Positions 52,860 through 61,787 of a stretch of DNA of 64,000 nucleotides are shown here, piece after piece; within the stretch, counting starts at the first letter, position 1; every line of letters starts with the position of its first letter. The stretch is from positions 62,001-126,000 of IMG/VR virus record IMGVR_UViG_3300027708_000022. One strand, given 5' to 3'. The DNA comes from a virus. The translations under genes were made by a program, and so were the position numbers. The notes beneath the pieces were generated by a model. That model did not search any database. It had not been told where the DNA came from and saw nothing but the letters and a program-made list of their open reading frames with translations.

Positions 52860-53420
52860 TTAGAATACTGGATCGCCATCGCCAGTCATTGAACCCATAG
52901 AAACTATAGTTTCAGTTGTTACACGATTAGCACGGCCACCCATTGTTACTGTGAACACAGCATTACCTGTATTTGGTGTAGCGATTGGTGTATTTGCATA
53001 TGAACCACCGCTAACAACAGTAATTGATGTAATATATCCAGCGGTATTAACGGCTACGTTTGCAACAGCAGCTGTGTTACCTGTACCACCGGCACCATTA
53101 CCTTGAGTGATAGTAATAAAACTATTAACTGCAACGGCACCTGAGTTAGCTGTGATAGATACAATCGGACCAGTTCCAACTTTACGAACAACCCAACCTG
53201 CGTGCTGCGGTTTGCCAGATAATCCAGTTGCATTGGTTTGTTCTGTTGTATCTACACCAAAAATACCTAGTGCAGAGTTGGCCATGAAAGCGTTAATTCT
53301 TGTGTTCGCAAAATAGACTTGGCCATTTTGCGATACTTGTGGTGTATTGCCGCCGTAGCCAACCATTTCTGATTGCTTTGGTACATTGTTAGCAGCATCT
53401 AGGTTCCCCCATAAACTCAT
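52860..53420 (-). CDS. Structural protein (MSLWGNLDAANN family)
   Basis: 186 residues. The N-terminus MSLWGNLDAANNVPKQSEMV and the HAGWVVRKVGTGPIVSI segment are shared with virion proteins of T4-like cyanophages and pelagiphages. Beta-rich, Gly/Thr/Asn-rich middle (a Big-like or beta-prism segment). Late promoter 30 bases upstream. Confidence 0.85.
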   Translation of the reverse strand: MSLWGNLDAANNVPKQSEMVGYGGNTPQVSQNGQVYFANTRINAFMANSALGIFGVDTTEQTNATGLSGKPQHAGWVVRKVGTGPIVSITANSGAVAVNSFITITQGNGAGGTGNTAAVANVAVNTAGYITSITVVSGGSYANTPIATPNTGNAVFTVTMGGRANRVTTETIVSMGSMTGDGDPVF

Positions 53421-53449
53421 TTTATTTCTCCTAAAATTCTGTTATATTC

Positions 53450-53457
53450 TATTTATG
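53450..53457 (-). promoter_or_regulatory. Late promoter variant CATAAATA
   Basis: Minus strand CATAAATA overlapping the stop of the 649-residue gene, 30 bases before the structural gene's ATG. Confidence 0.6.
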
Positions 53458-55402
53458 TGTTTTTTGTTATACTGGAAGTTAACTCAGGCTCTGATTGAAA
53501 CTTATCATCTCCACCTGGAGTAACCTTTTGTTCTTTTTTTTTAATTGCATCTTTTTTCTTTGCATCAGCCATGGCTTCACGAACAATCTGTAATTGACGA
53601 GATTCATATACGAGAGTTTCTAGTTTCTTTGGTGTTGCCTTCAACGACAATTGTGCAGGTGTTCCAATGTCAGCAGGCATATTAGCCGTAGTTTTAGAAA
53701 CTTCTTCTTTAGCTAATTTTCTAGTTGCTTTGATAATACCATTATATCTTTTTTCAAAATGGTCACCGTATTCTTTTGTTACTCCAGGTTTACCAGATTT
53801 AGCCTCAATACCAGCATTAATACCCTTTTTACTTAAATCTCTGGCTGCAGCAGGAATATAACTTTTTAAAGTATTCTTGCTCAATTCTTCGATTGGTTCT
53901 ACTTCTTCTTTCATCTCGGAGTACATATAGTCAGCTGCGGTTTGAATGTAATCAGTAGCAAGAGTAATCTTAGACTGCACCCACTCTGGCATATCTGTAT
54001 CAGGCTTCAATAATTCTTTAATCATATCAGCACAACGAGTTAGCGTTGCTAATTGATTCAAAGCCATATCGCCTTCATAGCCATACTCTTGCTCATCTTT
54101 GGATTCTTTGATGTGACCATACTTCTTTTTATACCATTCAGGCATTCCATTCTTTTGACGGAAATATCTAACGGTTGCAGAATCATTGGCTTGGTCACGA
54201 TATTTGTTTTCTGCGGTTGTGTTATGACTCTTCATTGCTTCAGCAGCTGCATGAGCATCTTTAGCAATATGAATCAAGGCCTCATTAGATTTTTTATGAT
54301 ACTCATGGCCTTCAAGTGGGTGTCTTTGTGAAGGACGGCCTTCTTGAACGAATTCTTCTTTAACTGAAGATTTTTGTGGTGTGACTGAGTGGATGTTAAT
54401 GTTCTTTTTACCACGCTTCTTCAAATCACTTTCTGCATAACGTCTTGCTGAATCTTTATCCGGTGCGTGTAGTGATAAATTACCAGAAGCAATACCATTT
54501 CCACTTGAGGAATCGTGACTATATCGAACACGATGTAAAGTTCCTTTAGCAGCTTCATCAACAAGTTCTGATTCTTCCGATACAGATTTCCAACCACCAC
54601 CCATTTCTTTATATTTTTTTGATGCCCAACCATTAGCATAGGCAGATGGATATACATCAAATTTAGATTTTGCTTGAGCAATTGCTCTTGACCATAACTC
54701 AGGGTTAGTTGGTTTATTTTTTTCGTCTAATTGTTTCATATTTTCATTTACCTTACTTTTAACATTGATTGGTGCGCCTTGTCTTTCGGCATTTGGATCT
54801 TGTTGCCTTTTTCTTCTCACAGCAGATGCTCTTTCTTTTTTACTTAAAGATGCTCTTTGTGCTTGTGACATACACTTAGGTTTAGGTTCACCAGGTTCTC
54901 TTGCACAAGGACCAATTGCTTCACCCTTACTATTAATTCTTTTCCAATCGCCTTTTGGATCGGTCTTACTAAACCATTTTCGTAAATCTTCTTTGAGTTC
55001 TGCTCTTCTCTCAGCATTAGATTTACGATTTGGGCTATCTGGATTCTTATAAGGAGTTTTTCTCATTCCTTCTTTGTCGTAATCACCTGATTTCTGTTTT
55101 GCGATTGCAGTAGCAGCAGCAATTGCAGCCGCAGCAGATTCATTCACAGCACCGTGAATTTTACACATACCACAATCTGGACAAGTCATTTCCATAACCT
55201 CATGACTCTCGTTGTGTTTATTTTTGCCAGCACAATGAGCTTTTTGACTGAATCCTTTAGGATGTGAACAGTTAATTGAACTCTTATATTTCTGACTCCA
55301 ACTTTCTTTCATGCAAGAGCCAGGAGAGAATGCTTTTTTGCCTGGCTTTGGTTTATAACCAGGCCAGCATCTTCCCTCTAAGAACTCAGACCACTTTTTC
55401 AT
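53453..55402 (-). CDS. Large mosaic late protein with DUF5872/6321-like modules
   Basis: 649 residues of linked short modules: RCWPGYKPKPGKKAFSPGSC and INCSHPKGFSQKAHCAGK at the N-terminus, KWFSKTDPKGDWKRI with ARREPG-like Cys motif next, then NPELWSRAIAQAKSKFDVYP and YANGWASKKYKEMGGGWK, and a KPNTLKSY-type helical unit near the end. Such modules are shuffled among late proteins of T4-like cyanophages and other aquatic viruses. Probably virion-internal or packaging-related; not proven. Confidence 0.7.
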   Translation of the reverse strand: MKKWSEFLEGRCWPGYKPKPGKKAFSPGSCMKESWSQKYKSSINCSHPKGFSQKAHCAGKNKHNESHEVMEMTCPDCGMCKIHGAVNESAAAAIAAATAIAKQKSGDYDKEGMRKTPYKNPDSPNRKSNAERRAELKEDLRKWFSKTDPKGDWKRINSKGEAIGPCAREPGEPKPKCMSQAQRASLSKKERASAVRRKRQQDPNAERQGAPINVKSKVNENMKQLDEKNKPTNPELWSRAIAQAKSKFDVYPSAYANGWASKKYKEMGGGWKSVSEESELVDEAAKGTLHRVRYSHDSSSGNGIASGNLSLHAPDKDSARRYAESDLKKRGKKNINIHSVTPQKSSVKEEFVQEGRPSQRHPLEGHEYHKKSNEALIHIAKDAHAAAEAMKSHNTTAENKYRDQANDSATVRYFRQKNGMPEWYKKKYGHIKESKDEQEYGYEGDMALNQLATLTRCADMIKELLKPDTDMPEWVQSKITLATDYIQTAADYMYSEMKEEVEPIEELSKNTLKSYIPAAARDLSKKGINAGIEAKSGKPGVTKEYGDHFEKRYNGIIKATRKLAKEEVSKTTANMPADIGTPAQLSLKATPKKLETLVYESRQLQIVREAMADAKKKDAIKKKEQKVTPGGDDKFQSEPELTSSITKNT

Positions 55403-56856
55403 TACTCGCCTTTAGCCTGTTTGGTTGCTGTTGCATACATCACAGACTTAGCATCTTTACCGTAACGATCTTTGAAACCAGATAATCCTTTTTTCATTGA
55501 TTTAACAATTTCTTCTTTCTTATCCGTTTCTGCATCAGTCAACTTACGTTCTGTTAAATCAATCTCAGCATACTTAACACCATTCACATCATTGTAGTCA
55601 ATGAATTCTACGGTTGTGTGAGTTTGTTCTTCAACTTGTTCAACACCTTCTTTAGCTAATCTATCAACTGCTTTTTTAACTCCAGCATCTCTATTTTTGA
55701 GAGTTACTGATGCCTTTTGGTATGCTTTTTTACCTTCAGCACCATCTGGTATGTCATTTGCTTTACGTGCTATCGAATCATACGACTTAAATGCTTTTTT
55801 GGCATATGATCCTAGTGTTTTCTTTGACAATTCATCCAACTGCTCATACTCTTCAGTCTGCATAAATTCTTCAAGTTCTTCTGGTGTGAAATCTTCCAAA
55901 GTTAACTCAATTTCTTCATTCTGAACAGCCTGAACAGCAGCCTTTGCAACTTCTGGTTGCTTCTTTGTACCAGCAGCACGTTGCTTTGCATCATCCAATT
56001 GAGCATCAAACTCAGCACTTGTTGGTTCTTCTGCTAATACTCTAAAAAGACCCTTAACACCACCTTCTGTGTAAGATTCAATCATCTCTGAGAATTTACG
56101 GCGGTGTACAACACCCTTACCTGTTTTCTCCATTTCACCTTGAGTAGTTTTCTTCTTCTCGCCTTTCTTCATATCTTGTGGTGCCTTACCATATTTCTTT
56201 TCGTATTCTGGAGTACCTGGAAACATTTCTTCAATTTCTTCTACTTCTTCTTTTCTCATTGAAGCCATAGCTCTTTGCGCTAATGATTTAGCACGATCCA
56301 TTTCTTTACCTTTTTGTACAGGCTTCTTGAAATTGCTTGGGTCATAATGTGATTTAGGTTTACCATATTCTTTATGGAAATCATTATGACTTAAATCTTT
56401 TAAGTCAGCATCTAATTGTGCCATTTTACTTTCATCTAAATCAACTTCTTCTGGTAATTTACCTTTTGGGCCATGTGTACCTAAAGCCGCTTTGATAGCT
56501 GGCTTAAGTTGCTTTGCTCTATCTTCACGGCGTTTTTTGGCATAAGCATCAGTTTCTTTACTATTACCTGGAGTATTCATTGCTGGAATATTTTCTAGAT
56601 TGGTTTGACCCGACCGAGGAAACTTATGAGGCAAGTTCATACCTGTGCGGGCAAGCAAGGTATCAGCTTCTTCAACACTTTCAACTTCTTCTTTCTTCAT
56701 TGAGCGAAGCTTCTTAAAGTCCTGAGCAGTCAATTCATCTTTTTCTGGTTCATGTACATCTAGTTTTTGTTGATTTGCGGTTAATGCTTTCTCACCCATC
56801 ATAATGCGAGCAGCAGCTTCAGCAACACTTCTCAGTTTTTTATTTTCGAATTCCAT
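55402..56856 (-). CDS. Mosaic late protein sharing modules with its neighbour
   Basis: 484 residues, acidic and helical. YDELSKKTLGSY-type units (LDELSKKTLGSYAKKAFKSY) resemble IEELSKNTLKSYIPAAARD in the 649-residue gene, and the end FKDRYGKDAKSVMYATATKQ is a recurrent cyanophage module. No enzymatic motif. Overlaps both neighbours by a few bases, so expressed together. Confidence 0.7.
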   Translation of the reverse strand: MEFENKKLRSVAEAAARIMMGEKALTANQQKLDVHEPEKDELTAQDFKKLRSMKKEEVESVEEADTLLARTGMNLPHKFPRSGQTNLENIPAMNTPGNSKETDAYAKKRREDRAKQLKPAIKAALGTHGPKGKLPEEVDLDESKMAQLDADLKDLSHNDFHKEYGKPKSHYDPSNFKKPVQKGKEMDRAKSLAQRAMASMRKEEVEEIEEMFPGTPEYEKKYGKAPQDMKKGEKKKTTQGEMEKTGKGVVHRRKFSEMIESYTEGGVKGLFRVLAEEPTSAEFDAQLDDAKQRAAGTKKQPEVAKAAVQAVQNEEIELTLEDFTPEELEEFMQTEEYEQLDELSKKTLGSYAKKAFKSYDSIARKANDIPDGAEGKKAYQKASVTLKNRDAGVKKAVDRLAKEGVEQVEEQTHTTVEFIDYNDVNGVKYAEIDLTERKLTDAETDKKEEIVKSMKKGLSGFKDRYGKDAKSVMYATATKQAKGE

Positions 56857-56872
56857 GTTTTTTCCTTTTGAA

Positions 56873-57178
56873 TTAACAATTCCATTTTCTTAGTGCTTTA
56901 TTAATACGGCTATCAGGATCTCTGGCGGTTTCAGCAGATGTGAGTTTTGATTTCATGCCACCCATTCTGGCACAAAATGATTTGCGGCGATTTGCTGATT
57001 TAGAACCTGGTTTCAACTTAGAAGGTTTAGTAGTAACTGCCATTGAAAGTTTTGAACCTGGATTATCACGGCGATATGATTCAATACCTTTACGATTCAA
57101 ACCACCTGCCTCTGATTTACCTTCTTTGCGAGTCCATGCAGGAGAGGCCTCAGCAATAAAATCTCTTAGTCTTTTCAT
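56873..57178 (-). CDS. DUF6321-like small basic protein
   Basis: 101 residues. AWTRKEGKSEAGGLNRKGIE, KPSKLKPGSKSANRRKSFC and ALRKWNC are the signature of this family, seen in T4-like phages and giant viruses. Basic; perhaps DNA-packing. Confidence 0.85.
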   Translation of the reverse strand: MKRLRDFIAEASPAWTRKEGKSEAGGLNRKGIESYRRDNPGSKLSMAVTTKPSKLKPGSKSANRRKSFCARMGGMKSKLTSAETARDPDSRINKALRKWNC

Positions 57179-59313
57179 GCTGCGTAATTCCTTTTACGGA
57201 AAGAAGTTAGGTTGATACCAACTTTCTTTAGTTCATCTTCTTTTTGGTCACCAATAGATGCCGTAGTTTCATCACCTTGTATTTCTTTAAATGGTTTCAG
57301 TTTGCCATTCTTGTCATAATTATCACCACCACCACGACCAAGACTTTCTCCAGATTGTGCCATCGAAAGTCCTGGTTCAATACTCATATCTATAGCTTCG
57401 GTAATGGCTTTTTCTTTTTTGGCCCGGATTTGTGCGAGGGTGATTTTGGTTTTGGACTTGGAGATTTCTTCGGTGATGGTTTCGCTTGAACCACTGGCTC
57501 TTCCACCGGTACTATTGGTATGACGTATACTGGCGCCGACACTTCCAAAACGGTCGGTGATTGAACTTCTTTCTTCTTGAATAGACTCATTAGTTTCTTT
57601 AGCATTTGGATTTCCTTTGATTTTGATAACATAAACTTTACCCATTGGATAAACAACACCATCATGTGTATGGGCTTCTTTAGCAGCAGAACGGCGTAAA
57701 ATGAATGTTCTTACTTTACCGGTTTTATCTTTCAATAGCTGACTATAATTTGAGTTAGAATATTCATTTATTTCTTCAAATGATTCATTAAAGAAACTTT
57801 CAAATTCTTCGTTAACTTTCTTAGTCACAGGTGCTTGCACTGGTTGTAGTTTATCATGTACTGAACGGTGTGTAACTTTATTGTCTTTACCGTAGCGACC
57901 AAAACCATAATAGTCCAAACCTAGTTTACGAGCTTCTTCTGCGGCCTTTGAATCTGGATGTGGTGAGGTCTTTGCGTCTTTCTTTGATACGGTAAGACTG
58001 TCTTTCTTTTGCAATTCAGCAGAAACCCACTCTCTAGCCTGTTTGCTTTTTGGTGGTGTACTTACAAACTTTTGTATTTGTTTGTAAAGGTCCAGCATTT
58101 CTTTCTTTTTAGCCTTAACAATATCAGGGTGTGCTGAGCGCAAATCTTCTGAATTATCAAACTCAGTATAATTTTCACCAAATATTTTTGCTAAATCTGG
58201 TCTTGCATTTTGCACAGACTGCCATTTCTCTCTTCTAAGGTTCTCTGGTACTGTACGACCACCACGTTGTCCACGTTCAACATTACGCATGGATGATACA
58301 TCATCTTTAGTATTAATTAAAACCATTGAAGTATCATAACCTAATTCTTCTAGGCGACCTTTGATTTTCTTAATTTTCTCTGGATCATCACCAGTACCAT
58401 TGATGATAACACCATTACGACCATGCAAAGCAAGACGCTCTCTCAATTCGGTTATACTCTTTGCTCTACCACGAGTAATATCACGTTCAGTTTTTTCAGA
58501 ATCAGGCATGGTTTTATTCAGACCCTGCTTGTCCATAAGATATTCAAGTGCTTTATCTGAATTGATTTCTGTTAGACCATGACCTGAAAGTGTGTTATCA
58601 AGAATATAATCTTTACCTGAACCTGGACCACCCGCTAAGAATACAGCCTTAAAGATGGCCTTATCATGTACACCTTCAACCAACAATTCTTCAAATGATG
58701 CATCAACATCTTCTTTAACACCCATGTGGTGACGTACATCATTGTACAATTCTTTTGCATGGTGTTCTGGTACATGACTAGGAACACCCTTCTTGAATTC
58801 ATTGAAGTTACCACTAGAAGCGTGTGCTCGCATTTTCGAAGCAGACATACCTTCTGCACCTTCGGCATCAGGGTCTCTCTCACCTGCGGAGTGTACTTTT
58901 ATGTGTTTAAAATTAAACAATGCACCTTCGTGGGTGCCATTGTATTTGTGTAACAACTTGTGATATTCTCCAGTGCGGTCTGAACCAGCAACCATGTGTA
59001 GGTGTGTCACACCTTGTTTGTGGAGTTTTGCAGCTTGTGTTAGGAAGTTTGGATGTTCTTTGTTCGATACTGTAATATTAGTTTTCGGAAAGAATCTTTT
59101 GGCGTGTTTGAATTTTGTTTCTGATGATAGAGGATTCTTCGTCTTATCCTGCGAATGCGATAAGACTACATGATGTGAAGCATTATGCTCTTTGGCAATT
59201 TCTTTTACTTTATCAACCAGTTTACCGTGACCGATTGTTGGAGGATTCATACGACCAAAGGCCAATACAGCGTGATTGTCCTTTGATTCTCTAATAAATT
59301 CTTTAAACTTCAT
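57175..59313 (-). CDS. Nucleotidyltransferase-kinase fusion protein
   Basis: 712 residues. Residues 1-190 are a cytidylyltransferase-like fold: LAFGRMNPPTIGHGKLVDKV holds the HxGH-type site (TIGH) and GVTHLHMVAGSDRTGEYHKL the second motif. Residues about 215-400 are a P-loop kinase: AVFLAGGPGSGKDYILDNTL, then INGTGDDPEKIKKIKGRLEE, as in zeta-toxin/AAA_33 kinases. The rest is Lys-rich with late-type modules. It may modify or salvage nucleotides or NAD precursors. Late promoter upstream. Confidence 0.82.
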   Translation of the reverse strand: MKFKEFIRESKDNHAVLAFGRMNPPTIGHGKLVDKVKEIAKEHNASHHVVLSHSQDKTKNPLSSETKFKHAKRFFPKTNITVSNKEHPNFLTQAAKLHKQGVTHLHMVAGSDRTGEYHKLLHKYNGTHEGALFNFKHIKVHSAGERDPDAEGAEGMSASKMRAHASSGNFNEFKKGVPSHVPEHHAKELYNDVRHHMGVKEDVDASFEELLVEGVHDKAIFKAVFLAGGPGSGKDYILDNTLSGHGLTEINSDKALEYLMDKQGLNKTMPDSEKTERDITRGRAKSITELRERLALHGRNGVIINGTGDDPEKIKKIKGRLEELGYDTSMVLINTKDDVSSMRNVERGQRGGRTVPENLRREKWQSVQNARPDLAKIFGENYTEFDNSEDLRSAHPDIVKAKKKEMLDLYKQIQKFVSTPPKSKQAREWVSAELQKKDSLTVSKKDAKTSPHPDSKAAEEARKLGLDYYGFGRYGKDNKVTHRSVHDKLQPVQAPVTKKVNEEFESFFNESFEEINEYSNSNYSQLLKDKTGKVRTFILRRSAAKEAHTHDGVVYPMGKVYVIKIKGNPNAKETNESIQEERSSITDRFGSVGASIRHTNSTGGRASGSSETITEEISKSKTKITLAQIRAKKEKAITEAIDMSIEPGLSMAQSGESLGRGGGDNYDKNGKLKPFKEIQGDETTASIGDQKEDELKKVGINLTSFRKRNYAA

Positions 59314-59347
59314 TTTATCCGCCTCTATAGCGTTATTGTTTATGATC

Positions 59348-59355
59348 TATTTATA
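59348..59355 (-). promoter_or_regulatory. Late promoter TATAAATA
   Basis: Minus strand TATAAATA 35 bases before the 712-residue gene; it lies immediately before the oxygenase gene stop. Confidence 0.8.
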
Positions 59356-59360
59356 CAATT

Positions 59361-60140
59361 TTAAATTCTATAAACCTCAGCAGAAGTCTTAGAATTAGAC
59401 CTTTTTTTAATCAAATCCAAAACAACCGGGTCATTCATTTGGTCACCATAAGGTGCAAAGAATGCTCTATCGTGCTGTTCTGAATTGACTCTAGGCTCAC
59501 ATAGGTAGTATATCGCCAGACTCTTACGATACACATTTTTTGGACAATCAATAGCCTCTGGCAATCCATGCCATGAGTTTTGTGTGGTATCAAACAACAC
59601 AGCACGATTGAATTTATTATGGACTTTGGTTACACATTCTTTTGGCAAATTGGTATCAGGGTCATGTGACCAAAATTCAAGTCCACCACCCCATTCTTCT
59701 TTCCAATTCGGTGTCAAGTAAATAATAACATTGATTCTTCTTTCCATTCCTAATTTAGGATGTATAGAATAATCCTTGTGCATATTCAATTTACCACCAC
59801 GTTGATGCATATGCCAACCACCACCATGCATACCATAATCAGCCACCAGATCATTAATACCCGTAAGTAACCTAATCTTGTGTACATATTCTGGTGTGTT
59901 CATTAAAGAAAATGCCTGATATGTGGTCTTTGGAAACAAATCCCAATTTGGTGTCAGTTTCTTATCTTCAATAGCATTCTTATACACAGACCAAATTTTT
60001 GGGTCATTGTAATCTGGAAATTCATCAGATAACTTTAGTGCTGTTTCTTCATCAAAGAAATTGTCAATTATCACATAATTAAATGGTTTAGCAGTTTTAA
60101 ATTCATTGTGAAATTTTAAGTAATCAAAGTAATTAATCAT
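59361..60140 (-). CDS. 2OG-Fe(II) oxygenase (prolyl-hydroxylase type)
   Basis: 259 residues. GKLNMHKDYSIHPKLGMERR gives the HxD motif, FDTTQNSWHGLPEA the distal His and YRKSLAIYYLCEP the 2-oxoglutarate Arg. The family hydroxylates proteins or small molecules. With the sugar genes downstream it may act on surface glycans or a virion protein. Confidence 0.88.
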   Translation of the reverse strand: MINYFDYLKFHNEFKTAKPFNYVIIDNFFDEETALKLSDEFPDYNDPKIWSVYKNAIEDKKLTPNWDLFPKTTYQAFSLMNTPEYVHKIRLLTGINDLVADYGMHGGGWHMHQRGGKLNMHKDYSIHPKLGMERRINVIIYLTPNWKEEWGGGLEFWSHDPDTNLPKECVTKVHNKFNRAVLFDTTQNSWHGLPEAIDCPKNVYRKSLAIYYLCEPRVNSEQHDRAFFAPYGDQMNDPVVLDLIKKRSNSKTSAEVYRI

Positions 60141-60787
60141 AAAGGGTATTTTTTGACAGTTATATTTTTATGTAATATGTTATGTAAGGAGAATAACCTT
60201 TCTACCACAAATGGAAAGTTTGGCACAAAATGGCCATTATATTCTTTACCTTTCACATATATGTATTCGTTCAGAACCGGATCTTCTGCACATATCTTTA
60301 AACATTTATCAATAAAATTCATATAATTTGTCCAAAATTTAGAATTACCTACAAAATAATTACAAGTTGCAAACTCTTCGGCTGTGTACCTGTATTCTCC
60401 TACTCTAGTTTCAATACCAAGTTTTGGAAATAATCTGTTACAGAAATCTATCATTCCAGGACACCACACATCTCCTTGTGTCCAAATATTTGCATATTGA
60501 TGTGGTAACTCTGGAAATGGGTCAATGTGATATACATCAAATCCAGGATTCTCTAGCATCCAATTCTTAAACACCTGTGCAGGTACTCTTGTTTTGTCAA
60601 ACCATAACCAAGACATAAGACCCCAATAAGCATCAGAGTCTTTGTGTTTCTCCAATAGTTTTTGCCACATTGGATATTCTCTCAAATGTGGCTGTGCGTT
60701 GATTGTATTGTCGTATGTTATGAATGCAGGATCTAAATGTGGTATTTGTTCCTGTCTATAGTATGCCTGATATATCTCTAGTTTCAT
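60137..60787 (-). CDS. Surface-sugar cluster protein, unknown
   Basis: 216 residues. MKLEIYQAYYRQEQIPHLDP and SWLWFDKTRVPAQVFKNWML suggest a glycosyltransferase-like fold seen in capsule or LPS clusters, but no DxD is certain. Translationally coupled on both sides. Confidence 0.65.
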   Translation of the reverse strand: MKLEIYQAYYRQEQIPHLDPAFITYDNTINAQPHLREYPMWQKLLEKHKDSDAYWGLMSWLWFDKTRVPAQVFKNWMLENPGFDVYHIDPFPELPHQYANIWTQGDVWCPGMIDFCNRLFPKLGIETRVGEYRYTAEEFATCNYFVGNSKFWTNYMNFIDKCLKICAEDPVLNEYIYVKGKEYNGHFVPNFPFVVERLFSLHNILHKNITVKKYPL

Positions 60788-61605
60788 TTTACCATATCTT
60801 CAACTATTTGTCTGATATCATACTTAGGAATGTAACCTAATGACTTTAACTTATCGTTTTTCATCCACATTGACTTGACCTGCACCTTCTGATGGAACAT
60901 AGGGATTTCGATTGGAACTAACTTCCCATCACCACCGATCAGGTCTTTTGCATACCCAATAATATCTTTGAAAAAGATTCTCTTGCCGTTGCCTATATTG
61001 TAGATAGTATCAGTCTCACCCATTTCAATTACCAAATTGATAGCAGCTGCAACATCTTCCACATGGATGTAATCACGATAAAGGTTACCGCCATCATATA
61101 CATTCACATCACGACCAGCTTTCAATTCATTAATCATATGTTGTAGGGCATTCTTCTGTGGTGATGCCTTCTTGTCTCCTTGACCCGCTACATTAGCTAA
61201 TCTAAGAATTCTATATTTAATATTGAATGTTTCACAATAAGAAATTAATAATTGTTCAGCACACCGTTTGGTGATAGAATAGAAACCTGTTGGGTTACAG
61301 TATGATGTTTCTTTTGCAGGCATCTCAGTATCACCATAGACAAACCATGAGCTGATGAAGTTGAAGATAATACCTGTATCTTTACATTGCTCAAGTACCC
61401 TTATCATAGTAGTTAGATTTGTATCAATATCAACATAAGGGTCAACCTTAACATTATAATTGGTTACAGTTGAAATGAAATACACAATTTCAGTTGCATC
61501 TAAGGACACTCTGTAATCGTTTCGGCCATTTACAATCATATCATGTTTTGTTTTAACATACTCAGACCCAACAAACCCTTTACCACCAAATACTTGTATT
61601 GTCAT
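60784..61605 (-). CDS. NAD-dependent epimerase/dehydratase (extended SDR)
   Basis: 273 residues. Rossmann motif QVFGGKGFVGSEY, then NFISSWFVYGD and the catalytic TGFYSITKRCAEQLL (Tyr and Lys). Works on nucleotide sugars; partner of the RfbH-like gene. Confidence 0.88.
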   Translation of the reverse strand: MTIQVFGGKGFVGSEYVKTKHDMIVNGRNDYRVSLDATEIVYFISTVTNYNVKVDPYVDIDTNLTTMIRVLEQCKDTGIIFNFISSWFVYGDTEMPAKETSYCNPTGFYSITKRCAEQLLISYCETFNIKYRILRLANVAGQGDKKASPQKNALQHMINELKAGRDVNVYDGGNLYRDYIHVEDVAAAINLVIEMGETDTIYNIGNGKRIFFKDIIGYAKDLIGGDGKLVPIEIPMFHQKVQVKSMWMKNDKLKSLGYIPKYDIRQIVEDMVK

Positions 61606-61787
61606 AATGCAGCTTTTAATTTTTCAATTTCTGAACTTGACATATAAATTTTATTAGTATAAGTTTGAACCTTATCGTCCTTTTTCACCTCACGGCGAAA
61701 TACCAATTCATATGTATCTGGTATATTAGTTAATTTGTTTTTTTCCAAAATTAACTTATAATCATTTCTTTCTATAATTACGGACAT
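61602..61787 (-). CDS. Small hypothetical protein
   Basis: 61 residues, beta-rich with Lys/Glu (VIIERNDYKLILEKNKLTNI). Between the two sugar genes, overlapping both. No family recognised. Confidence 0.6.
   Translation of the reverse strand: MSVIIERNDYKLILEKNKLTNIPDTYELVFRREVKKDDKVQTYTNKIYMSSSEIEKLKAAL

Noticed and set aside
57390-57665. 91-codon frame with Pro/Lys-rich end inside the 712-residue gene
   Set aside because: Out-of-frame reading of a conserved gene; the repetitive PSPKPKSP end comes from Lys/Glu-rich codons read out of frame.
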